Shown in pieces: positions 49,660 through 63,018 of a stretch of 64,000 nt of DNA (within the stretch, counting starts at the first letter, position 1; every line of letters begins with the position of its first letter). The notes beneath the pieces are model-generated. The model worked only from the letters and a program-made list of their open reading frames with translations. It was not told the DNA's origin and ran no database searches. This DNA is from Beta vulgaris subsp. vulgaris. Lineage: Eukaryota > Streptophyta > Magnoliopsida > Caryophyllales > Amaranthaceae. The stretch is taken from positions 5,415,158-5,479,157 of the forward strand of contig NC_079202.1 of the NCBI RefSeq assembly GCF_026745355.1, given 5' to 3'. The translations under genes were made by a program, and so were the position numbers.

Positions 49660-50400
49660 CACTACAAAAAAAAACTACATATAGAGGCAATCCAAAATTG
49701 CATCTAAATATATATTTGTAGCCTCTAATGGTGTTTAGAAATAATTTTTTGGTTGCCTCTAATTAGTCTGTCGCTAATTATAGGTTACCCCTAATGCCAC
49801 GTTTTAGAGGCAGACAAGTTATGGTGCTGCTAAAGAATCTTATGTTTAGAGACAACCATATGCCTGTCGCTAATTATAGGTTGCCCCTAATGCCACGTTT
49901 TAGAGGCAGACAAATTATGGTATCTGCTAAAGACTCTTAGTTTAGAGCAAACATATGACTGTCGCTAATTATAGGTTGCCCCTAATGCGTCATTTAGAGG
50001 CAGACAAGTTATGGTGCGCTAAAGACTTTAGTTTAGAGGCAACATATGTCTGTCGCTAATATAGGTTGCCCCTAATGCCACTTTTGAGGCACAAAGTTAT
50101 GGTGTCTAAAAGCATTTACGTTTAGAGGCAACCATAGCTGTCGCTAATAATAGGTTGCCCCTAATGCCCCTTTTGAGGCACACAAGTTACATCTGCTAAA
50201 GCCTCTTACGTTTAGAGGCAACCATATTGTCGCTAATTATAAGTTGCCCCTAATGCCACCTTTTTGGGCACACATGTTATATTGCTGATAAGACCACTTA
50301 TATTTAGAGGCACCATAAATCCATCTCTAATTATATGTTGCCTCTAATGCAACCATAAGTTAGTCGCTAAAGGATGTTTTTAGGTGTAATTTTGACATTT
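49660..50400 (+). mobile_element. CACTA left terminus 1 with subterminal array
   Basis: Begins CACTACAAAAAAAAACTACA, then ATAGAGGCA. About seven units of 90-98 bp follow, each with ATAGGTTGCCCCTAATGCCAC and TTTAGAGGCA. It is inserted in the copia relic after GTC (49657-49659). No matching right end was found in the window. Confidence 0.75.
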
Positions 50401-52467
50401 TTATTAAAACTATTAGGGGCAACTACACATTTTACAGTTTAAGATTTATGAATTAATACATATATATGCTATATTAATACTAAAAGTAAACAAACAAAAC
50501 AATTTAATGAATCAATAAAAAGTACTATATAGATAAAAAATAATTGTCATTTATATAAACACCTTAATCAACTAACATGTCTAGTTGGTTGTTCACAATT
50601 GTTACAGTAAAAAAAATTGGAAACTACAAGAGAGAAAAAAAAGGTATCTAATAGTTTGGATAGTGTCATTTCATTTTTCAATTGCCTCAGTCTTTGCCTC
50701 ATATTATTCTTCAATTGTTTGAATAGTTGGATTCCGCAAGCACCTGCAACACATGCATATAGTAAATATTAGTTTAATAACAAATATTAGTTTAACAAAG
50801 CTGTAATAACTTGTACAAAATTGGCTTAGCCGGTAGTAGTAGCACGCAATGGCACGACAACTTGCACCGGAAACAACTAAAAAGCATAGCAACCGCTGCA
50901 ATAACACAAGATTAAGTACATGAACAACAATGATCGTGCAAAAACAAACATCAGCAAGTCAGCAGCACAAACCTTTCCAGATTGACTAAAAATACTTATT
51001 TGCAACAACAGCAACACAACCACAACTAGAAGGATTCAGGTAGCAACTATGTAAGCAAGTTATAGGGTTGCAACAACATCAACAACAAAAGGAGCGGACA
51101 GAGAACAACTACAAGATTATTTTCAACAAGTCAAAGAGTCCTTTATAGATTATTTTCCAAGGCTTGTTGACACGATGCGATAACCTCGGAAAAAAAATCC
51201 CAAATCAGTTGGAAGCAAGTATGACAGTATTAACTTCGCAGCTTATAAAGCAAAATACATCAAGGGGAAAATAATAATAATAACAACAATAATAATAATA
51301 ACAATAATAATAATAACAATAATAATAATAATAATAATAAATAATTAAAATAACTATAAATATCTATTCATGATATCTTGAATTTTGAACTTCATTAAAA
51401 TAATTAGAAACTTACATGAAAACCACCTTATTTTCCTTAATTTGGCAGCTCCGATATGACACCATGAACAAATATCTGCACCAAAAGATTGAAAAAAAGA
51501 AAAGACATTTGTTACCCAAAGATAAGATCAATCATAAATGCATATAAAATAAGCATAACTCTATACCACTTAATCTAACAGTGGAAACCTGTTTTTGTAC
51601 TCTATACCAAAATCACACAGCAAAATTAGAGAACTGAAGTCAACTGAGAGGTACTAACCTTAACAATTTGCAGCTGCGCGGAAATTAATCATCTAAACAG
51701 CTTCGATGGGCTAAATCGATAATCTAAACAAAAGGATAGTCGTTTAATTGAGTCGTTTACAACCGTTAAATTTCAACTGTTCAAATGAAACGTGAGGCCA
51801 AAGATTAGCTTTTAAAGATGTATAAATGATAATAACCAGTAATTATTACATATATTTAGAATTAATACTTATTTTCATAGTTGTTGTAGATAGGTAAGCA
51901 AAACAAGTCTAATTTGAGGCATCTTAGCTTGGTACCTATCATAACCACCCCAAACCACGTCTTCTTTTACTCATACATTTTGATCATCAATATACAAGAC
52001 TATCCTATATATAACACAATCACTGTAACTTGCATGAGGCATAAGTCCTAATATACAACTCCGAAACAAGTAATTCTTAGGCCTAAATTTACTAACTTTT
52101 CTAGTTCTACAACTTTTAAGAAGGGAATAAGAGCTGAATGTGACTGCAGGATCAAATAAATAAGCAAAAAAATAGAAGCAGTGAGCAATGGCCGCAACAG
52201 AACAATCAACAATCAATTAGCTGGTCGTGCAAAAAATTAGTAATAGAGCCAAAATATTCCACAAATCTCAAACATCAACATTAACCAGTGGCGTATCCAG
52301 GATTTCATCCACGTGGGTTCGGAATTAATGAGCCGTTAAAAAAAAACCAATTTAAATTGCTTAAAAATAAAATACATCAAGTTCGGAATTACAACCGATC
52401 AATACGAGAATAATCAAACTCGACATCACTAAATCATATTCTAAATCTCTAATTTCTAATGATGAAT
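50401..52467. other. Noncoding stretch between two CACTA termini
   Basis: No gene is supported. Holds an AAT/AAC microsatellite. At 52284 AGTGGCGTATCCAGGATTT resembles a common plant DNA-transposon terminus, but I saw no partner. Confidence 0.4.
51270..51342. repeat. (AAT)n/(AAC)n microsatellite
   Basis: About 70 bp of mixed AAT and AAC trinucleotides. Confidence 0.95.
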
Positions 52468-53115
52468 CACTACAAAAAAACTTGGATATAGAGGCACATC
52501 ATCTGGCTGAGTTGCCTCTGAAACCCCCTTTTAGCATCACATAACCATAGTTGCCTCTAAATTATATGGTTTTTAGTGTCAAATATATTCTGGTGCCTCT
52601 AAAGATACATTTCAGCATCACATGTATGTTGGTTGTCTCTAAAACCATGTTTTTAGCATCACATGAATATTAGTTGTCTCTAAATCCATATTTTTAGCAT
52701 CACATAAATTTAGTTGTTTCTAAAGCCATTTTTTTTAGCATCAACTGTAGTTAGTTGCATCTAAAGCCATGTATTTAGAGTCACATGAATTTAGTTGTCT
52801 CTAAAGCCATTTGTTTTAGCATCAATTGTAGTTAGTTGTCTCTAAAACCATGAATTTAAGTCACATGAATTTAGTTGTCTCTAAAGCCATTTTTTTAGCA
52901 TCGAGTGTAGTTAGTTGTCTCTAAAGCCATGTATTTAGCATCCCATGAATTTAGTTGTCTCCATAGCCCTTAATTTTAGCATCAATTGTAGTTAGTTGTC
53001 TTTAAAGCCATGTATTTAGTGTCACATGAATTTAGTTGTCTCTATAGCCATTTTTTCGGCATCACATAAATTATTGTTGTATCTAAAGATATTTTTTAGT
53101 GCCACTTGAATTGTG
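52468..53115 (+). mobile_element. CACTA left terminus 2 with subterminal array
   Basis: Begins CACTACAAAAAAACTTGGAT, then ATAGAGGCA, close to terminus 1. About ten units of 55-60 bp follow, with TTTAGCATCACATGAATTTA and GTTGTCTCTAAAGCCAT. The unit sequence differs from terminus 1. It could be the left end of the element that carries the genes at 54-62 kb. Confidence 0.75.
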
Positions 53116-53516
53116 CTTGGAGCGGAACTAACATTTTGAAGCTGACTGATTTTATATTTCTAAGATTATTGCGAAAAGAGAAATAAAAAAAAGGAGAAAG
53201 AAGTCATGGAAAGTCGAATATTTAAACTTTTACAATCCAATGAACATATTAGAACCTCTAACGCTTAACTTACCAAAACTTTTAGAATCCAATGAATATA
53301 TTAGAACCTCTAACTCTAATAAACTATATTAAGTGATCCTCAAATATTTTAAACAACAAGATATGTTATTAAAATTCTACAGAAAATTCGGCAGAGTTTC
53401 CTTTGTAATACGGACCGCCTAAAACTTAATTTAGGACTCGCGTCCGATTCATAATCCTGTATCCTCAAAATCCAGTAACTCAAACAAGGTTAAACTTTAA
53501 TTTACAAACTCAACAA

Positions 53517-54078
53517 CATGAGAACAACAGAAGCATAACAGCGGCACAACAACAGTAGAATAACAGCAGCAGCAGATCAACAACATCAGAATAGAAGCAT
53601 AACAGCAGAACTTGAACTTGAACCATTGTTATTGGAAAAAAACCAGTATATGAACCACTAACAAAACCATACTCCTTAGAACACAAACCCATAATAACCA
53701 CTAACAAAACCATAATCCTTAGAACACAATAACCATTATTATTGGAAAAAAACCAGTATATGAACTTGAACATAGAATATATAAAAACCAGTATATTAAC
53801 TTCAACTTGAACACCAGCAGATCAACATAAGCTGAACAACAGAAGCAGAACAACAACAACATAGCAGCTGCAGCAGAACAGCAGCAGAACAACAACAGCA
53901 GACCAGCAGAAGCAGAACAACAACAGCATAGCAGCTGCAGCAGAACAGCAGCAGAACAACAACAGTAGACCAGCAGCAGCAGAAAACAAGCAGCATAGCA
54001 GCAGCAACAGAACAACAGCAGCATAGCAGCATAGGAGCAGAACAACAGCAGCATAGCAGCAGAACAACAACGCAGCAG
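53517..54078. repeat. CAG/CAA-rich repeat
   Basis: Mostly AGCAGAACAACAACAGCAG-like words in two blocks (53517-53610 and 53805-54078). Frames on the minus strand are Leu/Cys homopolymeric and are not genes. A repeated ACCATTATTATTGGAAAA block lies between. Confidence 0.85.
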
Positions 54079-54176
54079 AATAACCATTATTATAGAGTCA
54101 CCAATGATTTTTTAAAAAAAAGAAAAGATAAGGAGAAACCTTGGTCACCTCTAATACTGATATCTAACAAATATCT

Positions 54177-57100
54177 TTAATCTTCAACATCATTGTGTTT
54201 TTTCTCAGACTTTTGAATTAGCTCTTCCTCATCCTCTTCATCGGTCCACTGTTAATATTTGTAATTGTTAATAATGCACATGTGTTAATCTGTTTTGCAT
54301 TAAATTGAAGGTATAATCTATGACATACCGCATCCATATTGAGTCGGACATGTTGTATCCAGCCAAATTCATGAAGGCTTCTAGGGCGCGTTCCATAAGT
54401 CTAGATTTCTTTTCGAGGCCTCTCACTGTATTACTTAGAGCTTCGTTCTTCTCCTTTACCTCGTTTGCTTCCTTCTTTGCCTCACTAGCTTCATTTTTGG
54501 ATGCTTCAGCCTCTTTGCGAAACTTTTCTCCTTCACTAAATGACCCAAATAATGATGTCACTGAGGGACTTATCCCTTTTTGTCGATCACGTGCACTTGG
54601 CTTGCGTTTTGGCTTAATTGTTGCATAGATTTCTTCATCAGTCATTTTTGTTTCCAAATTGTTTCGTTGCTCAACTAGCTGCTTAATTTCATTCTGCAGT
54701 AACGGGAGAAGATCTTGTCAAGTAGGAATATACTTTCAAATACAACCAAAAAAAATCCAGTTTGAATAATCGTTACCATGTGTGTCCTGTGCCGATTGAG
54801 TTACAGGTGTTTTGTCGCTTCTAGTATGAGTCTCCTCGTACAATTCCAATAATCCTGGCATTACCTTGTCACGTTCAAACTGAAGGAATGGAAACAATAA
54901 ACCTAAGTAACTATTCCAAAAATTAGGACAGGAATGGTGAAAGAACACGCGTTACCATATCTTGTGCTTTTTGTGCAAAACTTTTTGTTCCTGCCGTATG
55001 TCCGGCATCAAGGTATGACCTATTCTCAATGTTTCTGCGACTCTTTTTCTATTAAATTCAAATATAAACAAATTACAATTGTGTGAAATGATAAAAATTG
55101 AAAATAAATAAAGAAATCTATGCAATGTACGAGGGTGCATTAACCTGAAAGTCTGGAGTGCCAAAGTATGATACAAGCCACTCCCAGTCTTTTTCGTCAA
55201 CACTTGGGGGCCTATTATCTTCTTTCAGTCTGTCGTCATCATTTTCTTCAGTGTCATAATATTCTCTCTTCAAACGTGCACGAAAATTCCGATACTTCTT
55301 GTTCAAAGATGTCATGATATACTTCCTCTTATCTTTTATTTTCTTTTCACGTTCATCTTGATCTTTAACATCATCCAGCCCAATATCAAATTTGTCCTGC
55401 ACATGAGAAATGTTCTAATTAGAAAATAAAGTTCGTAAAAGATATTGAAGAATTATCAATGCTTGTGGAAGTATTGTTCTACCAAAATGAGCTTCCACAT
55501 CTTCTCTTTATTCTCTTGTGGAACTTGTGAAAATTCTTCAATACGATAAAGTGGCGCATTCGAGGATCTCTGACGAGGGAACCACAGTAACTTGACAGCT
55601 TAGCTCTGTTGACACCTATTGGTTGACCACTGACATCAAAATCTACCTTTATCTTCTCACCGGGTCTCATTTTAGCCAGTTGTAAATTTCTTGTAGGACC
55701 TCTTGGTGTTTTGGTTTTATATGACTTCTTCTTTTTCCTTTCCTGACATGTGTAATTTGAAAAAATAAATATTGTCTTTAAAAAATAGGCTTAGGGTATG
55801 TCTTTAAATAAATGAGCCAACCATACCTGTTTCATTAGATGCCTCCTTTTCTCCTGTTAGCATGCTTTCGCCTTTTTTCTCCATCGAGCCATCTGACCCA
55901 AATTTCAATTTTCCGTCAAAAAACACACTTTACATGATCAAATCAACTCTCTTGGAAGCTAACACATTCGTCAATCAAAAAAAAGGAAAGAACCGCAATG
56001 GCTCTTTAAACAAACCTTCTTGGTCAATTGCTTTTTGGGATTCCCTTGCATTGATTCCATCACTTTCTCGCTCATGAAATTCACTATCTCCCACATCAGC
56101 CTTCCCAATTTCATCGGACTCTTTCATTTCTGTAAAGAAATTAAACAATCTCAGACACTATAATGCCTAGAAGTACATAAGTTCATTTGTCATAGGTATT
56201 CTGTTATTAAATCCTATATTTATACATATGGACTACTATACCTTCATCGAAGTCCATCTTGTCTTGAACTTCCGCCTCCTGTTGACTATTGATCGCTGTA
56301 TTGCAGTTATTTCGCAACTAAGATATTAGAATGAAACTAAATCTAATGACTTTCATAAATGGAATGAGTGTGGTTTAAAAGGTGAACCTTTCTGTATGAC
56401 TTTGAGGGCTGCTGTTAGCTGCACATTTCCCCCTTTGTTTCCTTTCCCTTGCACGTTTTTGCTCTGCGTCAACAAAGAGCCGATTGCACCCGGTAAAATG
56501 AAGTTCCTTTTCGTCCCCTTATTTGCACAGTCTTGGTTATGTGCCTGCCATTTTGTTTCGTATAAGAAAAAGAAAGCATTTGAAATTCATTAGCAAAATA
56601 AAGGGTTGACTTTCGTCTAAGGAAGGGGGAGGGGAAGAGAACAATTCAAATAGCAAAATATAGATGCATCTAACATAAAGGAGATCAACGGCAAGTTTCA
56701 GGTAAATTTTATATTGAGAATGCGAGAGAGATACATTTTTAAATCTCAATGCAGTTGAGTGATTGAGTCTAGGACAAGTGATTATGCTGTAAAGAGAATG
56801 ACCTGCTCCATTTGTTAGAGTGTTACTTCATGTGTTACATACTCTCTCTGCTGTCCGCCTGTCCAGGTTAACTAGAATCAGCACTAGTAGACCTAGCACA
56901 AGGAAATGCTTTGAATTTTCATGAAAATCAGAAGCTTCACCAATTATAACTCGTCCATCAATATTCTGTAGCCAGCACATTAAAATTCTCAGGCTGTTAA
57001 AAGAACTATAATAGTATTAAACAACACAGATATAGCTGCAGTTAGCCATCAGTCAAACTCCAAGATAAGCACTCCGGAAGTTCAATTTATAACACTATAA

Positions 57101-58690
57101 TCCATGGCAAAGAATCACTTCACTACTTGAACAGTTGAACCTACTAACTACAGAGCTGCACCATATCCTGTGGGCTGCGGGAATGCTTTAATCCATGGCA
57201 AAGACCATGCCACCACGTATATAAAGAATTAAGTCCGTTGAAGTCATACAAATTCCATAACATCAGTAAACATTCATAACTTCTGTAGTTGGTTATATAT
57301 CATCCAGATCATTTCCTTGAGAACCTATCTTCATCTTATTATTTAGTCTATGAAGTAACCAAACTAGTTCATCCATCACAAGTTCAAGTGATCCTCTAAC
57401 AGAAAATTCATGAACAACACCATCCTGGCATATCCTTTATGAATCCCTTCTCTTGCATGAAGGTTCTTATTTTCTTTACATCATTAAATCTACCACCTTT
57501 AGCATATATATCACAAAGATTAATGTAGAAAGCATGGTTCAGGGAATCCAAATTAATCAATTTTATAGCCACTCCCCACCCCCTCAATACCCTCCCTACC
57601 CTGCCAAAACTAATACCCACCCCTCCCACAGCCCCTGCACACACACACTGACACACATACCCTCCCACAAACACACACCCCTCCCACAGCCCTGCACACA
57701 CACCCCCATCCCATGCACAGCCCTCCACCCCCACCCCTCATACCCTCCCTACCCTGCCAATACAGATACCCACCCCTCCCACAGCCCCTGCACACACACA
57801 CTAACACACATACCCTCCCACAACACACACCCCCCTCCTACAACCCCTGCACACACACTCCCATCCCATGCACAGCCACTCCCCACCCCCTCAATACCCT
57901 CCCTACCCTGCCAATACTAATACCCACCCCTCCCACAGCCCCTGCACACACACACTGACACACATACCCTCCCACAACACACACACCCCTCCCACAGCCC
58001 TTGCACACACACCCCCATCCCATGCACAGCCACTCCCCACCCCCTCAATACCCTCCCTACCCTGCCAATACTAATACCCACCCTCCCACAGCCCCTGCAC
58101 ACACACACTGACACACATACCCTCCCACAACACACACCCCCCTCCCACAACCCCTGCACACACACCCCCATCCCATGCACAGACCTCCTCCCTACCCTGC
58201 CACTGCACACACTATACCCACCCCACCCTGCCCTCTCACAGCCACTCCCCACCCCCTCAATACCCTCCCTACCCTGTCCTCCCTTCCTTGTCACACATAA
58301 TAAGAACATATCAAAAGGCATTTGCAATACTAAGAGCACATATGCAACCTCAATCAGTAAAAAGAAATTTCAAAATCTAACTCAACATACCTTCCTTTTC
58401 TTGTTTGCAATAGTGGCTTCCTCGTCATTTCCATCATCCGAAAGATCATCCTCCGGTGAGTAGTCACTATCTTGATCTAAGGTAGCTTTACTCTTGATCC
58501 TGTTCACCTCCTTCTTCTGCTTCGTGCTATCCACTAGACTAATCATGCTAGCCATAATGCGCTTCACACCTAGATTATCCAGCTTTCTGTTGTTAGCTTC
58601 AATCCTTTGAAGTCTCAGCTTTTCGTACTCATTTGTTGGACCTTCAACTTTTTTCCTGGATGTCTTTCCACTTGGTTTGGACATTCTCAT
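54177..58690 (-). pseudogene. Ptta/En/Spm-type CACTA gene (Transposase_24-like), multi-exon
   Basis: Start ATG at 58690 (MRMSKPSGKTSRKKVEG, lysine-rich, then acidic DYSPEDDLSDDGNDEE). Further exon-like pieces: about 56382-56550 (GAIGSLLTQSKNVQGKGNKG), about 56240-56290, about 56030-56130, about 55805-55865, 55480-55740 (RPGEKIKVDFDVSGQPIGVN), 55145-55397 (DWEWLVSYFGTPDFQ), 54960-55055 (KKSRRNIENRSYLDAGHTAG), 54780-54880, 54340-54690 (coiled-coil rich in K/E/A) and a last exon from about 54246 to the stop at 54177. The middle part has the layout of plant En/Spm Ptta proteins. A one-base shift near 55565 is needed to follow APLYRIEEFSQVPQENKEKM. Precise exon borders in the 5' half are uncertain. 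Confidence 0.65.
57560..58310. repeat. Minisatellite, about 155-bp unit, 4-5 copies
   Basis: Units start with CAGCCACTCCCCACCCCCTC or variants at about 57567, 57716, 57871, 58025, 58180 and 58242. The C/A strand is rich in CACACACAC and CCCTCCCAC. It lies in the first large intron of the Ptta-type gene. Frames across it (Pro/His/Thr on one strand, Gly/Cys/Val on the other) are artefacts. Confidence 0.93.
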
Positions 58691-58968
58691 GAAAAACTCC
58701 CAACACCGAAGAAAAACACGCTAACAAAAAACATTATCACTACTTACTCAAACAAACAGACAAATTATAATAACTACCATAAAAATTTCAATAGCACGAA
58801 AGAGAATGTAAAAAACATCTAAGTTGATATTCCATAAATTTCAAACAAACAGACAAATTATAATAACTACCATAAAAATTTCAATACAAATTGTTTAACA
58901 ACTCTATCAATATAAATGGAAATATTAAATCCCTATAATGGATCAATTTAAAAAAAAAGCCAAACGCA

Positions 58969-61857
58969 TTAAACTTTCGTTGTTTCCCCAATGCTATCTT
59001 GGACAAGTATTTCAGGAACGTCGTAGAAGTTCCTTGGGTTTGCCTTCACTACAACCTTCCAATTTGCCTTCGCAACGTCCTGAACATAGTACACTTGCCC
59101 AACTTGTGAAGCTAAAACGTAGGGATCATTTCCCAACACCTTTACAATATTGACACTGATGAATTCAAAGCAATCTTTAGTTATTCCTCGCCCATGACTA
59201 TGAACATCCCACCAATCACACATGAACAAAGTGACACGATTTCCTCCTGTGTACTGTACTTCAATGACTTCGCGCAGCAGACCGTAATATTCAACATCAT
59301 TTTCCCCAACACAACAATCCCACTGTTTTGTGTCTCTCTTTCCATTTCGCTGTCCTTTGTGCGGAACAAACAACCATTTACCATGTAGCTGTTCATAGTC
59401 GCTACAACACGACCTGGGCCATCCGCTAAGGCCTATAAATGTTCAGTCACAGCAGGATGCTTTTCTTGAGCTAAAGAAGTCACCTGCACCAAACATTATT
59501 CCAACTTATATACGTAAATAGGTAGACATCTTTGTCATATGAGGGAGGCAAATTTCTTGTTATTTTAACTTACTCGATGTTTGAACCATTGAATGAACTT
59601 GCGCTTCCTAGCGATTGTCATCTTTGTTGTGTTTGAAACTTCACGCTCATACTCACTAGTGCAAAATAGGACAATAATGGTGAATTACAAACTTAGCATA
59701 TATGTAGATGGTTTGATTGCAGAACACTAAAACTTACTCAATGAATGGCTTCACTTCTTCACAATTCTTGAGCACATAAAAATGGAGATCCTCCCATTCT
59801 TGTGTTGTTAATGATCGAGGTGTTACTTTCCCGACCGCTCGACCACTTGTCTTAAAAATGGGTAATCGACCCTCAGCATCACCATGATCATCACAGTCAT
59901 AGACTCTATCTTCCTTATTGAATTGTGTTTCAATATCCTCCATGTATCTTGAACAAAATGTCAGACACTCCTCTAGAAGATAACCTTCTGCTATCGACCC
60001 TTCAGGATTCCCTTTGTTACGAACGTAACTCTTCAGTTTACATAAATACCTACACAAGAGGAACAACTAAACTAAGCAAGCAAGTCAAGAAGATAATAAA
60101 TTTTGATGTTTTTATCTTCCAAACTATATTAAGCTACATACCTCTCAATAGGGTACATCCAACGATATTGAACGGGTCCCGCAATCATTGCTTCTTTTGC
60201 AAGGTGTACCGACAGGTGAATCATAATCACAAAGAAAGCCGGTGGGAAAATCTTTTCTAACTCGCACAGGATGACGGCTATTTCCTTGTCCATTATTTCT
60301 AAGTCTTTCACATTCAATGTCTTAGAGCACAATTCCTTGAAAAATGAACTCAATTTAATAAGTGGTGTGGACAGTGACTTCGGCCAATCACGTATAGCAA
60401 GAGGAAGAAGATGCTCCACAATGACATGAAAGTCATGGCTTTTCAAACCTGCCAATTTGCGCTCTCTCAGCAATGAATTTCGGGAGATATTTGAAGCATA
60501 GCCATCAGGGAACTTGACACTCGTCAGGAAGGTACATAGCTTCTTTTTTTCCTCCAAGGATAACGTGTAAGGAGCCGGGGGAATCTCCCAACTACCATCG
60601 TCTCGTTCTTTAGCATGCTGGGACTTTCTAATTTTCATTTCCTTCAAATCATGTCGTGCATTCAGATTGTCCTTACTTTTCCCTTCTATGTCAAGCAACG
60701 TAGCAAGTAAGGTCTCACAAACATTCTTCTCAATGTGCATCACATCTAAATTATGACGCACTAGAAGACTATCCAATACGGCAACTCATAGAAAATGCTC
60801 TTTTTTCTCCATATTGCTTTGCATTTGTTCTTTTGATCTTTGCGTTGAGTTCTCTTCCTAGTAGGAGTCTCAAGGATGTAACACATTCAACATCCACCAA
60901 TTGTTCAAGCACTTCCTCACCCGTTAACTCCTTTGGCTTTGGTCTAATCTCATGTGTGCCGTCAAAAGATGCCCCATCGTACCTCCATTCATGATCAACG
61001 GGTAGAAATCGGCGATGACACATGTAACAGTACTTGCCCCCATTTCTTAGCCATTCTGAAGATGTGTCACTGTTACTAGTAGGACAACCTTTTTCTCCTC
61101 CCGTACTCCATCCAGAAAGATCACCATAAGCAGGATAGTCACTAACAGTCCATAACAAAGAAGCGAACAACCTAAACTTCTCTTTTTTTGAGGCATCATA
61201 CGTCTCCACACCAACATTCCACAGCAACTTAAGTTCCTCAATTAGAGGTTGGAGATACACATCAATATTCTTCTTAGGTCCCTTAGGGCCTGGAATGAGC
61301 GTGGACAAAATCAGAGAATGTTGTTTCATGCAAAGCCATGGAGGCAAATTATATGGTATTAGAACCACTGGCCATGTGCTATGGGGAATATGTCCATTCT
61401 TGAAGGGACTGAAGCCGTCACTTGCTAAACCAAGGCGAACATTTCGTGTTTCAGAGGCAAAAGATGGATATTTATCGTCAAATGATTTCCAAGCTTTTGA
61501 ATCGGCTGGATGTGTCATTACCCCATCGTCACTCTGACGTTCATCTGAATGCCATCTCATACTAGCGGCAGTTTTAGATGACATAAACATTCTCTGAAGC
61601 CTGTGTATTAAAGGGAAATACCTCATTGTCTGACATGGAAGCTTTTTGGGATTGGGTTCTGTAGTGGGATTTCCATTCCCTTGTTCCTTTTTTTTCCATC
61701 TTGATGCATGACACTTTACACATTCATCCGCATTAGCATGCTCTTTCCAAAATAGCATGCAATTATTGGGACAAGCATCAATCTTGATGGAGTTAAGAGA
61801 CAACTTCTTCACTGTCTTTTGAGCTTCGTAGAAGGATTCTGGCAAAGTGTTATTCAA
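58969..61857 (-). pseudogene. CACTA TNP2-type transposase, broken
   Basis: Exons: 60142-61857, 59738-60049, 59574-59655, 58969-59483. The first covers the TNP2 transposase domain (Transposase_21): MRWHSDERQSDDGVMTHPAD, SDGFSPFKNG, GKYCYMCHRRFLPVDHEWRY, HNLDVMHIEKNVCETLLATL. The next holds DUF4218 (GPVQYRWMYPIER joined to YLCKLKSYVRNKGNPEGSIA), and the last DUF4216 (CDWWDVHSHGRGI, DPYVLASQVGQVYYVQD). Damage: one-base shifts near 60816 and 60777, an in-frame TAG at 59433-59435, and a shift near 59345. The usual N terminus before the first exon was not found. It cannot make a full transposase as it stands. Confidence 0.88.
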
Positions 61858-62790
61858 TTATTTACAGCTACGTAAAGAACACTCGTGAAAGAACTAGAGT
61901 TCTGTGTATAGAATATTAGTATATAATCGACATCCTACAAAAAATTTGCCCAATAAACAAGGGATACTTATTAGACCCATCTAACATATATAAGATTATA
62001 TTTCTTGAACTAGAACTGAGTAGTCTTAGCCATTCTGAGTAGTCACAGTTGATAATATATGAACAGAACCCAAGCATGTTGGATAGTCTTAAACATGATG
62101 CTTAGTCACTGTTAATGTAAAGGATTATTGATAGTATAAAATTACCTGAATATGGAGATGGTGCAATTCAGGGTGTTTTGAGCAAACTCCTCCTTCGAAT
62201 TCAGTATCAATGAATGTTAAAGAATCTCTCTCGCATGAAAAATTACCTTCGAATTACCTTCGAATTCAGTATCAATGAAAAATTACTAATGAAATTCCCG
62301 GCTAATAAATTGAATGAATTACGAATGAAAAATTAAGAATGCAATACAACTTGATTTTGTATAATTGAATGAATTACCTGAAATTACCTTCGAATTCAGT
62401 ATCAATGAATATTGAAGAATCTGCAAGAAAGCTTTGAATTTTGAAAAATTACGAATAAAATTCCCGGCTAATAAATTGAATGAATTGCGAATGCAATACA
62501 GCTTGATTTTGTATAATTGAATGAATTATTATGCAAACAATCAACTAAAGTATGACTTACCGCCAAAATAATGAGGGAAATCTCTCTTACGTTTTTCGAC
62601 CTAATTTCACTTCAAATTCCCCGCTAATAATTCCCTCCTTTTTCTAGAAGATCTTAATGATTTTTTGAGATTGCATAGCAGATTTTTTCGCGTGAGAATT
62701 GGACCTGTTTTGTGCGAGATACGGGAAGAAGATAAGGGGAAGAAGAACTTCTTTCCTAATTGCAACGGCATCTTCCTGATTTTGAGATTT
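61858..62790. other. 5' flank of the transposase with local repeats
   Basis: Between about 62195 and 62530, GAATTCAGTATCAATGAA and CCCGGCTAATAAATTGAATG recur two to three times. A short exon-like piece on the minus strand at about 62152-62220 ends in a GTAATT donor and could be a 5' exon. No other gene. Confidence 0.35.
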
Positions 62791-62794
62791 TTCG

Positions 62795-62825
<31 letters not shown>
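62791..62825. repeat. Poly-T tract
   Basis: About 30 consecutive T residues. Confidence 0.95.
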
Positions 62826-62904
62826 GGGGAATTCTATTCTTTTGCTTCTTTTAATGGATTAAGAGATTTTATTATTTCAATTTTTTTGAGGGGATGAATT
62901 CTAA

Positions 62905-63018
62905 ATCGCAGCAATATCTTTATTTTATTTTTTATTTTTTCTTGTTACGTGATATATTGTTGCGTATGGGTAAAACCGCAGCAATATCACCGCAGCAAAT
63001 AACATTTATTCTACTAGT
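62905..63018 (-). mobile_element. Possible CACTA right terminus
   Basis: On the minus strand it begins TACTAGTAGAATAAATG at 63018, close to the CACTAGTAGAAAAAGG start at 63706, and is followed by repeated TTTGCTGCGG and GATATTGCTGCGG words typical of subterminal repeats. It lies about 1.2 kb upstream of the transposase start, as expected for its own end. The first base is not C, and the left terminus at 52468 has a different sequence, so pairing is unproven. Confidence 0.45.

Noticed and set aside
53510..54087. Leu/Cys-rich open frames on the minus strand
   Set aside because: Translation of a CAG/CAA repeat; several frames are open simply because the repeat lacks stops.
57408..58339. Long Gly/Cys/Val-rich and Pro/His/Thr-rich frames
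   Set aside because: Both strands are open through the minisatellite; no domain and no start or splice context.
59640..59665. CACTAGTGCAAAA as another CACTA terminus
   Set aside because: It is the intron-exon acceptor of the TNP2 gene, with coding sequence continuing in frame; no subterminal repeats.
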